A DNA stretch of 64,000 nucleotides from Cunninghamella blakesleeana. Taxonomy: Eukaryota > Mucoromycota > Mucoromycetes > Mucorales > Cunninghamellaceae. Position numbers and translations under genes: made by a program. This document shows, one piece after another, positions 49,273-61,540 of this stretch (its first letter is position 1; each line of letters opens with the position of its first letter). Where the stretch lies: NCBI GenBank assembly GCA_017871115.1, contig JAFCIZ010000001.1, positions 3,329,501 through 3,393,500 of the forward strand. The letters run 5' to 3'. The notes below the pieces were generated by a model. The model did not search any database. It worked only from the letters and a program-made list of their open reading frames with translations, and was not told the origin of the DNA.

Positions 49273-52200
49273 CTATTTTTCTTGGCGACTAAGTTGAAGT
49301 ACATATTGTAATTCCTCATCTAATTCGCTGTCTTCTATTTGATTATTTTTAACTGTTGGTTTGAGTGGTTGGTGATGAATACTATCACCGATAGAAGGCC
49401 ATTGACTAGCATCATCTAAAAATTGCTCTTGCTGTTGTCTATGATTATGAATAATATCTTCATTTAATGATAATGATGATGATGCTGAGAAAGTTGTATT
49501 TTGTGATGATATGTCTAAACTTGCTTTAATTGCTTGCAATAAAGCTTCATCCTCGTCATAGTCAGTTGATTGAGTATCTAGCCAAGTTGGATGATTATTA
49601 TTTTCACTATTTATTATCGTAGTAGTAGTTGATGTAGTAGATATCATATCATCATAATTATTATCTAGTTTCCCCTCTTGTGATATCATTAATGCATATT
49701 CCATGATTTCATCATCGGATAATCCACCTAATGACCATTTATTCATTTCATTTTCGAATTTTTCACGTTCTTTACGTTCATTTTCGATCATTTTCTTTGA
49801 TTCTTTCACTTCCATTTTAATTTCATAATGCAATTTTTCTTTAGCTGATGGCATATTGTTTTTTGACTTTGTACGTAAAGCACCTTTCCCTAATAAAATA
49901 ATGTAAACAAAAAATAAATAAAAGTATTATATTAACTAATTGTATCTTTTTTTAAAAAAAAAAAAAAAAAATAAGAAAAATAATGTAAATATTGGCTTAC
50001 CAAGAAGGGCATTACTTGCAAAATTCCATGCTTTTACTTGATGTCCAATAGTTGCTATACCACGATATTCATCACAAACAATATTCTTAACACGCATAAT
50101 AGATACATCTGTTCGATCAATAGGAGCATGACGAGGAATTTTATTACCAATTGTATGTAGAAGTTCACCAGTCAAAGGGTCCCAAATTCGGATCCATCCA
50201 TCGTCTGCACCACTTACTATTTTGAAAGCATCCATGTATATAACACTGATAGGTGAAGTATGACCATGGAATGATTTCAAAGGATATATTATCTTATGTT
50301 GACCATTTAATTTATTTATATCTTGATTAACTTCTAATGACCAAAGATAGATGGATCCGGAAGTATCACCAGTTGCAATAATTCTTTTACTTATAGATAC
50401 ATTACGGGGTACGTTTAAAGAAAGTGAGGATGATGAGGTACTATTCGATTTTAATTGTTGTTGATTTGTATCATTATTTATTTTCTTATTGTTATTGTTA
50501 TTGTTATTATTGCTGCTGTTAACTTTTAATGGCGCATCTAATAAAGTCTGATCGGTAAAATTGACTGAGCCAGCATCCCAACTAACGGCACAGATTGTTC
50601 CTAAAACATGACTCTTGTTTGGATCATTGTCATTACTTCCAAACACTGCAACCAACTTCATAGTATATATATCATATTGATAGAGATTGGGTAATCCTTT
50701 ATAACTGACAATAAATGTTTTTGATTCTAAATCATAGTGAATTGTTTGTACAGGTGTTTCCTTTTCAATCAAAGGAGATTGAATTAATCGTCGATTATAA
50801 CTGTTAATAGTATCCCTTTCTTGTGTTTCTCTATTTTCTTGATGTCGACCATTGGTTCTCGATTCCATTATTTTATTCAATTGTAAATCCCATACAACTA
50901 TTGTTCCATTGGTATATCCAGAAATAATATGATGGTCTAAAGTGGCTTCTAAACAAGTTGGTGATGTTATTGATCCTAAAAAAAATAAAGAGAGAGAAAG
51001 AGAAAGAGAAAATGAATAAATTTGCAATTTGTATATATATCAAATCTCTTTTTAGTATTACCATATAGATTTTTTATTGATGATCCAGTAGATGTATTCC
51101 ATATTTTGATTAAATTGTCATCCCCACCACTAAGAACAATATCAGACACAAAGCTAGGAAGACATAAAACTTTAACAGCACCTTGATGAAAGTCGGAAAA
51201 TATCTTGAATTGTCGACGAACCAGTGTTTTTGCTCTAATATTCATTGTAATAAAACCAGACGAAAATCCCCATAAAATACGATTTCTGAAAAATAAACAT
51301 AAGAATGAAAATTTTATTAGCCCTATGTTTATTATATTGTATCATTTTTGTTAATTGCTCTTTTTATTATTGAATAACTTACCCATCCATTTTTATAGAT
51401 GTAACTTGGGTAGGTATCCCTTCTTCAGAACCATATAGTAAATCCTTTTCGATTTTACCAGTATTAGGATTACATCTCGAAGCAATGCCTATTTATTTTA
51501 TTTTATTTTATGTTTTTTTTTTTTTTTTTTTAAAAAAAAAAATAAATAAAATAAAATAAAATAAATAAATACTTATATAAAAGCTACTACTATTTTTTGA
51601 ATATTTAGTATATTGTATTACCTTGTTCTTTACTAGCTGTCAACATAGATGGATCCTTAAAGTTTACAACTACTTCATCAATAGAACCAATTTTAGGGGT
51701 AAATGTCATAATAGCACCTCTTCCTTTTTCCCATTTTCTATTAAAAAAAGAGGGGGAAGAAAAGGGTTTATAAATTATGCGTTTATTAAAGTTTTCATAT
51801 ATCCATTAAACCATTAATGCATTAAATTTTTTATCATTGTTACCTAATCAAATGTGTTCTTAATATATATTCAGATTTCCAGCTATCAATTCGCAATCTT
51901 TTATAAGGTAATTCGCCAAAATATGATAAGAATGCCTTTTTCCCTATATATATTTATACCATTATATACATAAGTCTATAGTAATAAAATATAAATTTAC
52001 ATGTGTTATTGTATTATCTTACAGCAAGTATCATCCATAACAATATGTCTCCAATATCGACAAGTTTTGGCTGCCGTAGCTAAACTTAAGGGATCCAGTC
52101 TGGAAAATATATGAGTTACCAATTCTACGGATAACTGATTTACATAACATACACTAGAAAATTCATAAAATATATATGAATACAAACATAAATACCAAAA

Positions 52201-52426
52201 AAGAAAAAAAAGAAAAAAAATTCTATTCTTAATACTTTGCTATATAGTTATTTTATTTTTATACGTACATTGACTTTTCTGAATCTTCTTTTGATAAATA
52301 CATATTTTTTGCTTTTGTTGAGCCATATTGATTAATAAATAAAGAGTTATCTTGTAAGTCAGTTAAATTTGTATTATCTCTATCAGTTGTATTATTGTTA
52401 TTTTTAATGAATTCAGTATTGATCAT
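49273..52426 (-). CDS. UFO1: Ufo1-like F-box / WD40 / UIM protein (SCF ubiquitin-ligase receptor)
   Basis: Predicted 808 residues; exons in coding order are 52426-52269, 52153-52023, 51943-51844, 51737-51622, 51488-51383, 51285-51062, 50975-50001 and 49889-49273. An F-box lies at about 57-97 (LSVELVTHIFSRLDPLSLAT, then AKTCRYWRHIVMDD), binding Skp1. WD40-type repeats span about 200-610: SDIVLSGGDDNLIKIWNTST, LDHHIISGYTNGTIVVWDLQ, IATGDTSGSIYLWSL, FKIVSGADDGWIRIWDPLTG. The tail has a charged coil and three ubiquitin-interacting motifs: DDEIMEYALMISQE (662-675), DEDEALLQAIKASLD (715-729) and ELDEELQYVLQLSRQE (792-807; Val in place of the central Ala). This order is that of yeast Ufo1, whose UIMs promote turnover and which targets Ho endonuclease and Ste20-pathway proteins via SCF. 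The targets here are unknown. Confidence 0.9.
51513..51545. repeat. Long T-run/A-run switch in the Ufo1-like gene
   Basis: About 20 T followed by about 12 A, inside the intron between the exons at 51488 and 51622. On the coding strand it reads T-run then A-run upstream of the acceptor. Confidence 0.85.
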
Positions 52427-53959
52427 GAAATGGGGGGTGAGAAGGTAATAAAAAAAAATTAGTAAAGTAAAACGAAGCGCTTTATAAGTAAGTAAAAGGA
52501 GTTTATTATAGGATTAATAATAAACTTGTTTTTGTATAATAATAGTAATCCTGTATCGAAAGAAGAGTGAAAAAAAAATTGGAAAAAAAATTTTAGAATT
52601 AAAAAAGAAAAAATTGTGTGGCGTTGTTTAAATTTTTTTACTTGTAAAAAAACCTCAAATGAATTATATTTTTTATACTAATAGCTTATGTTTATATGGT
52701 AAATACTATTTTTATTATTTAGCATATAAGTATATTTATATTATATTTAATGAAATAATTTTTATGAATAAATGGTTTTTTGAGTTTTTAATAAAATGCT
52801 TATTGTATTACTTCTAACGGTATTTTATTGTTTTTTAGAAAGTAGGATTTCTTTTTATATACTGAAATATTAAATGTATGCATTTGTTATAAGATGAAAC
52901 TAATCCAAAATATGTTTTGTTTGAATTAATATAATGGAATTATACGCGATTTCTGATTGAAATTTTATTCTTTTTTTCTCGCTGTTACTTTTTTTAATTT
53001 CCAGTACTGATTTTATCCTATTCTTTCCTAGCAGTGACATTTTATTATTTTGATGATAATTTCTCTTTTATAGTAAACACTTTTTTTTTTACTACCTTTA
53101 TTGATACCGATACTATAGGTCAACACATATTTTTATTCTTATTTCTTCATTTCTCAATGCCGACTCTATATATTTAAAATATAATTCACTGTATGACTAG
53201 CGATGTATACGAGACTTGTTGTATTTTATACAATGGAAATAGTACATAAGTATAGGTTGTGATTACTTTGACTTCTAGTACTATCCTAGACAGAGAATAG
53301 CATTGTATATTATAACTCAAATATAATAACTCGAATTCAAAGCTCAATGCTCTATCCCATTAGATCGGATCCATTTTTATTTGATACAGTTTTTGGGATA
53401 GCACTTATTGGTTTGACTTTGTAATAGACATTTATTATTCAAAAAGAGTAATTTTATTTTATTCAAATGTTGATATCATACTGTTCATAACGATACACTT
53501 TTTTTTTATTTTTCAATATGGTTGGTTCTTTTTACCCTTTATATTTTCAATTATTTACTTTCTTGACAAGAGAATATTACATCCGATATCCGTACCATTT
53601 CTCTAATAATAGTTAACTATTTTGCATAATGGTTTTAGCATGAAAGACAAATTTTTGCAGTATCATATTCTTTGTCTTGCGAATAAATTTTTATTTCTTT
53701 CCATTAATGTATATGTATGTACTTTTAAACTGTTATAGATATTTGATGGCCTGCTTTTCAATTTGACTATAATTACTATATAGATGTATGTAATTCAATA
53801 AATTATAGTATATCATAAGGATTATAATAGGCAAAACCTTAATTTGTGACATTACATTTTTTAAACACCGTTTAAAATATCAACTCTTCCAAAAATCTAA
53901 AAAATTATTTTTCTTCCCGATTTGATTTTTTTTTTTACGTATATATTAAATAATAACTA
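52427..53959. other. Divergent intergenic region, Ufo1-like (-) and VPS60 (+)
   Basis: About 1.5 kb with no open frame of note. It is less uniformly AT-rich than other spacers and must hold two promoters. A tRNA-like segment at about 53302-53373 on the minus strand is discussed as a finding. Confidence 0.5.
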
Positions 53960-54111
53960 ATGAATAGATTATTTGGTTCAACAAAGAAAACACCTAAACC
54001 AACACTTAATGACGCGATTTCCTCTGTAAATAACAACAATGATAAGAAAAACAATATAAAAATAGTATAAATACTCTTTTTGTAGTATGATTTTTTTATG
54101 TTAAATAGCTC

Positions 54112-54153
<42 letters not shown>

Positions 54154-55326
54154 ACAAAAACATAAACCTTTAGGCTGATGTTCGTGCTGATGCTGTTGAA
54201 GTTAAAATAAGAAAATTGGATGCAGAGCTTACAAGATATAGAGATCAAATGAAAAAGATGAGAGAAGGTCCAGCAAAGGTAATAGTTTAATTTATATATA
54301 CTCGCAGTATCATTAAAAAGTCTTGGCATCTATCTTTTTTCTAACACTCCAAGAATTTTTTTCTTTTATGTGTAAATATAAATAAATAAATAAATAGAAA
54401 TCTGTACAACAAAAGGCTTTAAGAGTATTAAAACAAAGAAAAATGTAAGTAATATTAAAATAAATAAATAAATCAAATATATATTCACCATAGACAAGTA
54501 AAATAATAAAAAAAGGTGGAGATTAAATAAACATTTATGCTATTCTATTTATTCAGGTATGAAGCTCAAAGAGAAAATTTACAACAACAATCGTTTAATA
54601 TGGAACAAGCACAAATGACAACTGAAAATTTACGTAGTGTGATGGCAACGGTTGATGCAATGCAATCAGCTAACAAAGAACTGAAAAAACAATATAAAAA
54701 TGTCAATTTGGATAAAATCGATGTAGGCCATTGTTACATTTATCATATTATTTTATTTTATTATGGATTAAAAAATAAGGGCAAGGGTAATAATACTAAC
54801 TATAACTACATCATTATTATTATTTATGTATTTTTGATTATAATTAGTCATTACAAGATGAAATGGAAGACTTATTAGCACAAGCAAATGAAGTTCAAGA
54901 AACACTTGGTAGATCATATAATTTACCTGATGATATAGACGAAGAAGATTTAGAAGCAGGTACATATTATATATTTTATTATTTTATAATTAGATAATAC
55001 TAATAATAATAATAATAATAATAATATTTAGAGCTGCTAACATATATTCATACATTTTATATAGAATTGGATGCTTTAGGCGATGAATTTGATTTTGAAG
55101 AAGAAGAAATACCATCCTATTTACAAGATACTGTAGATTTACCTAAAACTGCTGAAAATGATCCTTCCAAAGAGGTACTATAAAATAGAAATTATTATAA
55201 ACCATTATTATTATTTCTCATTACTCGTCTTTTTTTTTATATATACATTTTTCAATAATTTAGAAGGATGTTCAACTAGATGAATTTGGATTACCGGTTC
55301 AAGCCGAAACTCCTATGAAAGCTTAA
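53960..55326 (+). CDS. VPS60: ESCRT-III-related protein Vps60/CHMP5
   Basis: Predicted 222 residues from exons 53960-54025, 54174-54278, 54398-54444, 54557-54722, 54848-54959, 55065-55174 and 55264-55326. It begins [20 protein letters not shown], the hallmark of the Vps60/CHMP5 subfamily. A basic N-terminal half forms the helical hairpin ([40 protein letters not shown]). The acidic half follows ([40 protein letters not shown]). The tail ([12 protein letters not shown]) includes the region binding Vta1, activator of the Vps4 ATPase. Vps60 filaments act on endosomes and in membrane scission. At the exon 5-6 junction there are two nearby acceptors; only the one at 55063-55064 keeps the [10 protein letters not shown] block. 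Intron 1 holds an ATT repeat. Confidence 0.95.
54113..54151. repeat. (ATT)n microsatellite in VPS60 intron 1
   Basis: About 13 ATT units within the intron at 54026-54173, upstream of the acceptor. Confidence 0.9.
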
Positions 55327-56670
55327 ATAGGTTTATTGTAGTTTGCTCAAAAAAATAATTATTTTTTTTTAATTAATCTATTTAACATATATACAAACTA
55401 TATTACTATCTACCGTTTTTTCTTTTTTTTTTTTTTGCATGATATTCGTGTGACAATAACAAGTATTACATTATATAATCTATCCATCATTATTATTACT
55501 ATTATCATTATTATTACTATATCATATAACTTCAAAGTTTATTATTATTATTTTTATATAATACATTAAAATATAACTGGGACGGAATAAATACCATAAA
55601 AAAGAAATAATTATTATCTATGATGATCAATCCATTATTTTTATTATTATTATTATTATTATTATAAAAACCTTCCATATAGAATGATTTTTTCAGGAAC
55701 AAAGATAAAACCATGGCATTATTCTTTTAAAAAAATAAAATTTTATTATAAATATAGGTAACCTGAATAATATTTTTATATATAACAATTTCATTGTCAT
55801 TATTAATGATGTTTTTAATGAGTTAACCTTTATTTTTTTAACAAAAAAAAAAAGGATGGAAAATTCCATTTTTTTCCCATAAGCTAGACTATTTCTTGTG
55901 TAATCTATTACCATATGAAAAGAATCATGAAAAAAAAAAAAAAAAATTAAGAATCAGCATTACCAATCCTCCTCCTCCCCCCTCTCTCTAATGACATACA
56001 TATGAGGTAACTAAGTACTGATATTATATAATGATAATAATGAACGAATGACAATGAAATATCTGTTTTTAAAATAATAAAAAAAAAGTTAGCATTGACA
56101 CTAATGGATAATCAATAGTGAAAAAAAATTTTTTTTTTCTTTTGAACCGGAGCTTTGACATTGACAGTAAAAGATTGAGGAGAAAAAAGGGTGAGAAAAA
56201 AAAAGGATATCATGGCAGAGATATATTTAGTTATATAAACAAACGCACCAGCACATTTTCTTACTATTCCACATTTTTCCTTGGGGGGAGAGTGAGAGAG
56301 AAAGAGGAATGGATGTCTAAAATAAACACACACACGCATATATATATTTATATAAATTAATTATATATATATATATATATTATCGATTATAATTTTCCTC
56401 ATGATAAAATAATAATTACTTTCTTAATTATAATAACAATTCATACGGCCTTCCGGATAAAAATGGAAAAAAATGAAAAAAAAAGGCTCTTTAAATCTCA
56501 GTGAACTGAGAGAAAAAAGTTTTTTTTTGTTGATCATTGTGTATAAATGGAATTGCATTATATATGAAAAAATAAATAACAGTATTTATTTTTATTTTTA
56601 AACTTTCATAATAAGAATAGAAAATGATTATAAAAATAAAAAAAATTAACATATAAAAGATGATCCAAAT
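55327..56670. other. Convergent intergenic region
   Basis: About 1.3 kb between VPS60 (+) and Rheb (-). ATT repeats near 55633-55665 and a perfect 7-base inverted repeat with a 2-base centre at 56496-56511 (TCTCAGT GA ACTGAGA). Open frames at 56112-56360 on both strands overlap and look spurious. No gene seen. Confidence 0.55.
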
Positions 56671-57675
56671 TTATGAAATAATACAAGCATTCTTTTCTTC
56701 GGGAGGAGGATTATGAGCTTTTTCAATAGTAGCAATTAATACATCGAATATTTTAGCTATGGTATATATATGGATATATATATAAAAAAAGAATATTAAG
56801 TTAAATCATTTTCATCCTTTTTTAAAAAATTAACCAATTGTATGAAATATGATAAATGAAATAAATACTTACCGACATTTTCATTATGTTTTGCCGAAGT
56901 TTCTACCATTGGACAATTCCATTGTTGTGCAAGAGCTTGGCCTTCTTCTTGAGATATTTGTCTTTGAATATTTAAATCTGATTTATTACCTACAATGACA
57001 CATGGTACACTTTCTAATCCAGTAAAATCTAAAATCTTATCTCTAATAATTTTTAACATATCGAAACTTGATCGGGAAGCAATGGAATAAACTAATACAT
57101 AACCATGGACGCTTGAAGCATGATGCGATGATAAAATGGAATATTCATCCTATTTATAAAAATAAAATAGCAATACTTAATATTTTTTATAATTATATCC
57201 TAATATATATTATTATTTTTATAATATTAAACTTTACTTGACCAGCTGTATCCATAATTTCCACCGTATATTCTATCAATAGTAATAAAAATAAAAAATA
57301 AAAAGGTTGCTTGTTTATTACTATTACTCTCTCTTCTTTCACTTTTCTACCTTTTATATTATATTTTACATTATTATTATCTTTATTATTATTATAGTTA
57401 TTATTATAACCTACCATGACCTCTATATTTAATAGTCTTTGTAAAAGTATTTTCAATAGTAGGGTAATAACTATCAACAAAGTGATTTTCACAAAACTGA
57501 ATAACAAGAGATGATTTACCTATATCGTTTCAAGTATTAAAAAAAATAAATATACATACATAAACATCTATACTATTATTATTACTGTTATTATTATTTA
57601 ATTTCATTTATTACCAACGGCAGTAGCACCAAGTACTGCTATTCTTCTAGCTTTTGCTTGATTAGTTGCTGACAT
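56671..57675 (-). CDS. RHB1: Rheb-type small GTPase (Rhb1)
   Basis: Predicted 187 residues; exons in coding order are 57675-57615, 57519-57415, 57272-57238, 57149-56873 and 56756-56671. It is a membrane-anchored GTPase that activates TORC1 in response to nutrients in fission yeast and animals. Motifs: G1 GATAVGKSS (16-24), Switch I SYYPTIENTF, G3 DTAGQDEYS, G4 VGNKSDL, G5 ETSAKHNENV, and a CAAX box CIIS for farnesylation. The sequence tracks fission yeast Rhb1 closely (QAKARRIAVLG, VHGYVLVYSIASRSSF, KILDFTG). One oddity: Rheb proteins have Arg in the P-loop (GxRSVGKS; human Arg15), but here the residue is Thr18 (GATAVGKS). The core fold and effector loop are intact, so it is called Rheb, though other Ras subfamilies cannot be wholly excluded. 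Confidence 0.93.
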
Positions 57676-59219
57676 TATTTATTTAAAATTATAATGATAT
57701 GTAAGTACTATATTAAAGTAATAAAAAAAAAAAAAATGAAAAATGAAAAATAAAAAAGAGGAAAAAAAATTAAAAATTTCTTTTCCAGCAGAAATACATT
57801 TTACCCCAAACGTCATCAGGCCAATTTTTTTTAATTTTTTTTTCTAAATAAAATAAACAAATAAGAAAAGGGTTTTTTATTATTTCTACCGTGCTAATTA
57901 ATACACTATGATTAAGTTTTATAATTTAAATAAAAAAAACCATATGTATTTTTATTTCTATATCTATCATTTTAATTATTTTATATGTGATAACTTTGAC
58001 AACTTTTTTTTTATTGATGATTCCAAAATAGGAAATTGCTGGTATTAAAAAGAGTTATTTTTATTTTTATTTTTGAATAATAAAATCATTTTTGTTAGCA
58101 ACGTCAAACAAATCAATAAAACACCTTGTAAATCAAACCAATTATTCTAAAATATTATTTTTAAAGAAGTATATACATATATATACATATACATATGTAA
58201 ATTTTCCTTTAATTGTTAGATTACAATGATAATGCGAATAATATCTAGCCTAGTCTTTCCAGTCTAAAATAATTAAAAACCCGATGATTCTATTGTTGTT
58301 GTCGTTGTTAATAATAGTAAAAAGATGTCATAAACAACTGAATAGAACGATAGCGTATATAAATATAACATTAAAGAAAAAGAAAAGAAATTTGTATAAA
58401 TACAACGATCATTTTACTACGTATGTAACTATCCATTGTTAAGATTTTATTTTTACATAATCTTTTTTATATTTGTTTACCCTTTTTTTTTTAAAAAAAA
58501 AAAAAAGACAACTAAAGGAAGCTACTATAAGATTGGATGGCGTGATATAAAAATAATCAAAGTTTATATTCAATGAAACCTGGGCAATAACAATAAACTT
58601 TATGCATGAAATAACCTTTATAACCCTATCATTCCGTTTTTCATCAGTCGCTATTTTTCTTACTAAAAGATGACTTTTTTAAATGGTCGGTGCTTTAATA
58701 AAAAGGTTTTTTTTTTCCCTCCTCTCCCCCCATTGTTATCTACTATATAAAGAAGTCTTTTTTTTTTCTTTTTGGTTTCACTTCTTCCTTCTCTCTCTCT
58801 TTTTTTTTTTTTCTTTTATTATTATTATTATTATTATTATTTAAAAAAATACTTTTCATATATAATCTTTATAAAAAATATATATATTATTTACATAATA
58901 TTCATATATTTATTTAAAATAAATTCACATAACATATATAAATATATCTATAGATATATATATATATATAACTAAATACATATATATTTTGTATATATTT
59001 CATTATTTCATATATTCAGGTAGGTTACTTAATAAATGATCAACATACAAATATTTATAAATCTTGGTTACTAATTAAAATTTATTTTACTATATATATT
59101 TATTTTTTTAAAAAAAACAATAGATCACTTTTATTTGTACAAACATAAAAAAAACCTTTTTTATTATATATATACATATACACATACACTTTATTAAATA
59201 AATATATACTTGCATCATC
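57676..59219. other. Divergent intergenic region, Rheb (-) and MedA-like gene (+), with long MedA leader
   Basis: About 1.5 kb. A C-rich stretch (CCCTCCTCTCCCCCC, 58718-58732) and TATATAAA at 58744-58751 look like a core promoter for the MedA-like gene, leaving a leader of roughly 470 bases before the 59220 ATG. Long leaders suit developmental regulators. The leader may hold an unspotted intron. No other gene seen. Confidence 0.5.
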
Positions 59220-59948
59220 ATGAATAAATGGTCATCATCACTTCAAGACACACCTAAACCAGTTCAGTATCAACCTAAATTACTAAATATGGAACCAGCC
59301 TATGGGTTTGAAGGCACTATTATCACTTTGGTGTTACAAGAACTATCATGCCCATCTATCAAGTTAGCATTTAATAGTTTAGTAGTAGAAACTAAACAAT
59401 TACAATCACAAGGAATGACGTCTTTAGTGGCTACTGTACCAAGTTTTGAAATGACTTTATCTACTTCTTCCGTTGTTCCCATTTCTATTTGTTTCCTCGA
59501 AAAGGATATGATTCAAGATACTATTTTCATTGCTAATTTCACTTATCAATCCAATAATACTATTACAAATACTACTAATAACGACCCTAATAACGAAATG
59601 GTCCAAAGAGGAAGAAAACGATCCATCATTTCTTTTGTAAATGATATTTCCAATCCAAATAAACGTGTATATCAAGGTAATCATTTTTTTTAATATATAT
59701 ATAAAATAAAAATTAGAAGATATATGTTTTATTAATATATATATATTTTTTTTTTAAAAAAAAAAAGGTATGACAGATGCTTTTTCTAATTATCTACCTT
59801 CCAACAATACGTATAATTCAATCCCATTATCTTCATATCCATATTATCAACAAAGAGGTAATGATAATATCTTTTTTTTTTAGTACTAATATTATTTTTC
59901 TTTTTTTTAAAAAAAAATTATAGACTAATTTTTTTTTTGTTTTTTTTT

Positions 59949-59994
<46 letters not shown>

Positions 59995-61540
59995 AACGAC
60001 AATAGCAGATAACTCATCATCCAATTCTACTATAAAACATGATTATTATTCAACCACATCATCAGCATCTTCATCCCCATTATCATCACCACAGCTTTCT
60101 TCACAACCATCTTCTTATTATCCAAATCAACCACAACCATCTACAACCATCCAAACAAGAAAATCATACCACCGCCCTACTGTACATAGCCTAAAATCCA
60201 CATCTCATCAACCATCCACATCTGTCGCTAATTATCAACCTTACCCTGGCCTCGTGAGCCAAAACAATTTAGAATTGGTGGATGATCTTGATACTATGAT
60301 GCAACATTGGACCCCAGAAGAATGTCAACAAGGCAGACGGTTAGTTCGCTTCTGGCGTCAAGACAACGCTGCTGAAGATGACGTGATTCGTTGCCATTGT
60401 GAACCCATTGCCCAACAAGATCCTGCTGCTACTGACACAAATAATACTGTAGTATCTTGCATCTATTGTCCAGATCGAAATGATTATTTTATTACTTCTG
60501 TAGATTGCATTTATTTATTGGAAAGTTTGATGAATACCCATTTTGGTGTTGAAGAAAAAAATCGTATACGCCGTAATTTAGAAGGCTTTCGCCCTATTAC
60601 TGTAGCTAAATGTAAACCAAAAAGTGCTGACTTTTTTAAATTAGTCATGAGCTTCCCCCATCCAAAACCAAGAAATATTGAAAAAGATATTAAAGCTTTC
60701 ACTTGGAAAATTTTACCTTATGCTTTGAAAAAAATAATCATGAAATATACTGTCACTTCTTCATCAACTTCATCTTCTCTAGGTAGACTTTTACCTTCAC
60801 CATCATCTTCACCAGCATCAACTAATATAATAAATAATAATAACAATAATAATAAGAATGACAATAATAATAGCAATAATAAGAATCAGTATCAATCAAA
60901 TATTATGAATTGCTTATCTTCAAAAAAATATCCCACTCACACCTATGAATCAACGTCGTCATCTTCTTTACCGCCAACTTCATTAACCACGTCATCATCT
61001 TCTACTACTACTACCTCTATTTCTTCTCTTGTATCATCCACTAGTACTTCCTCATCATCGCCTTCTTTTTCTTCTTCTTTCCCAACTCCACCTTCTATGA
61101 TCAATGAAGATATACATCCTCAATCCATTGCATCTACAGATAAACAACAATATTATTATCATCCTTCATCCACTAATCCCCCTGTTTATGGTTTACCTCC
61201 TCCACCATCATCATTACCATTGCAAGATAGATCCTCCTATTTACCAACATCTTCTTCTCCAGCCCTTTCAGTTTCTTCTCCACAATTAGCTTATATACCT
61301 CATTCTTCTTCTACTCCTACCACCTCTACTTTTATGGATGACATCAATAATCCTATCACACCTACTACTACTTCTTTCCCTGTTGATTCTACCACTACCG
61401 CTCCTTATCCTATTCATACCTCTTCCTCTTCTTCCTCTTCAATGATATTACCTCCTCCTTCTAATAATTTTATGTCCCAGCTTACTATTGATGGCGTGTC
61501 TCCTTATGATTCTAATATTCTTACTTCATACATTTCTTGA
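59220..61540 (+). CDS. MedA/Ren1/Acr1-like developmental regulator (DUF7082-type domain)
   Basis: Predicted 693 residues from exons 59220-59676, 59768-59857 and 60006-61540 (or 60009, a tandem NAGNAG acceptor adding or removing one residue). The N-terminus (NMEPAYGFEGTIITLVLQEL, near 23) resembles an IPT/TIG-like beta-sandwich. After a Ser/Asn/Pro linker comes the conserved domain (about 275-440): LDTMMQHWTPEECQQGRRLV, VVSCIYCPDRNDYFITSVDC, YLLESLMNTHFGVEEKNRIR, RNLEGFRPITVAKCKP, FPHPKPRNIEKDIKAFTWKI and LPYALKKIIMKY. EKNRIRRNLEGFRP with PKPRNIEKD is the signature I associate with Aspergillus MedA and Fusarium Ren1, nuclear regulators of conidiation and adhesion. The last 250 residues are Ser/Thr/Pro-rich with no motif. 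A 41-base T run ends just before exon 3. The role in this fungus is unknown. Confidence 0.85.
59950..59990. repeat. Poly(T) tract of about 41 bases in the MedA-like gene
   Basis: Continuous T from 59950 to 59990 in the intron at 59858-60005, ending some 15 bases before the exon 3 acceptor. The tract is far longer than a normal polypyrimidine tract; sequencing may miscount its length. Confidence 0.9.

Noticed and set aside
56496..56511. Perfect inverted repeat TCTCAGT GA ACTGAGA
   Set aside because: The two-base loop rules out a terminator hairpin. As a palindromic binding site it cannot be linked to a known factor.
21352..57675. A functional trafficking gene cluster (clathrin, Atg6, Vps22, Vps60, Rheb)
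   Set aside because: Unrelated genes alternate with these and strands differ, so there is no positive evidence of clustering.
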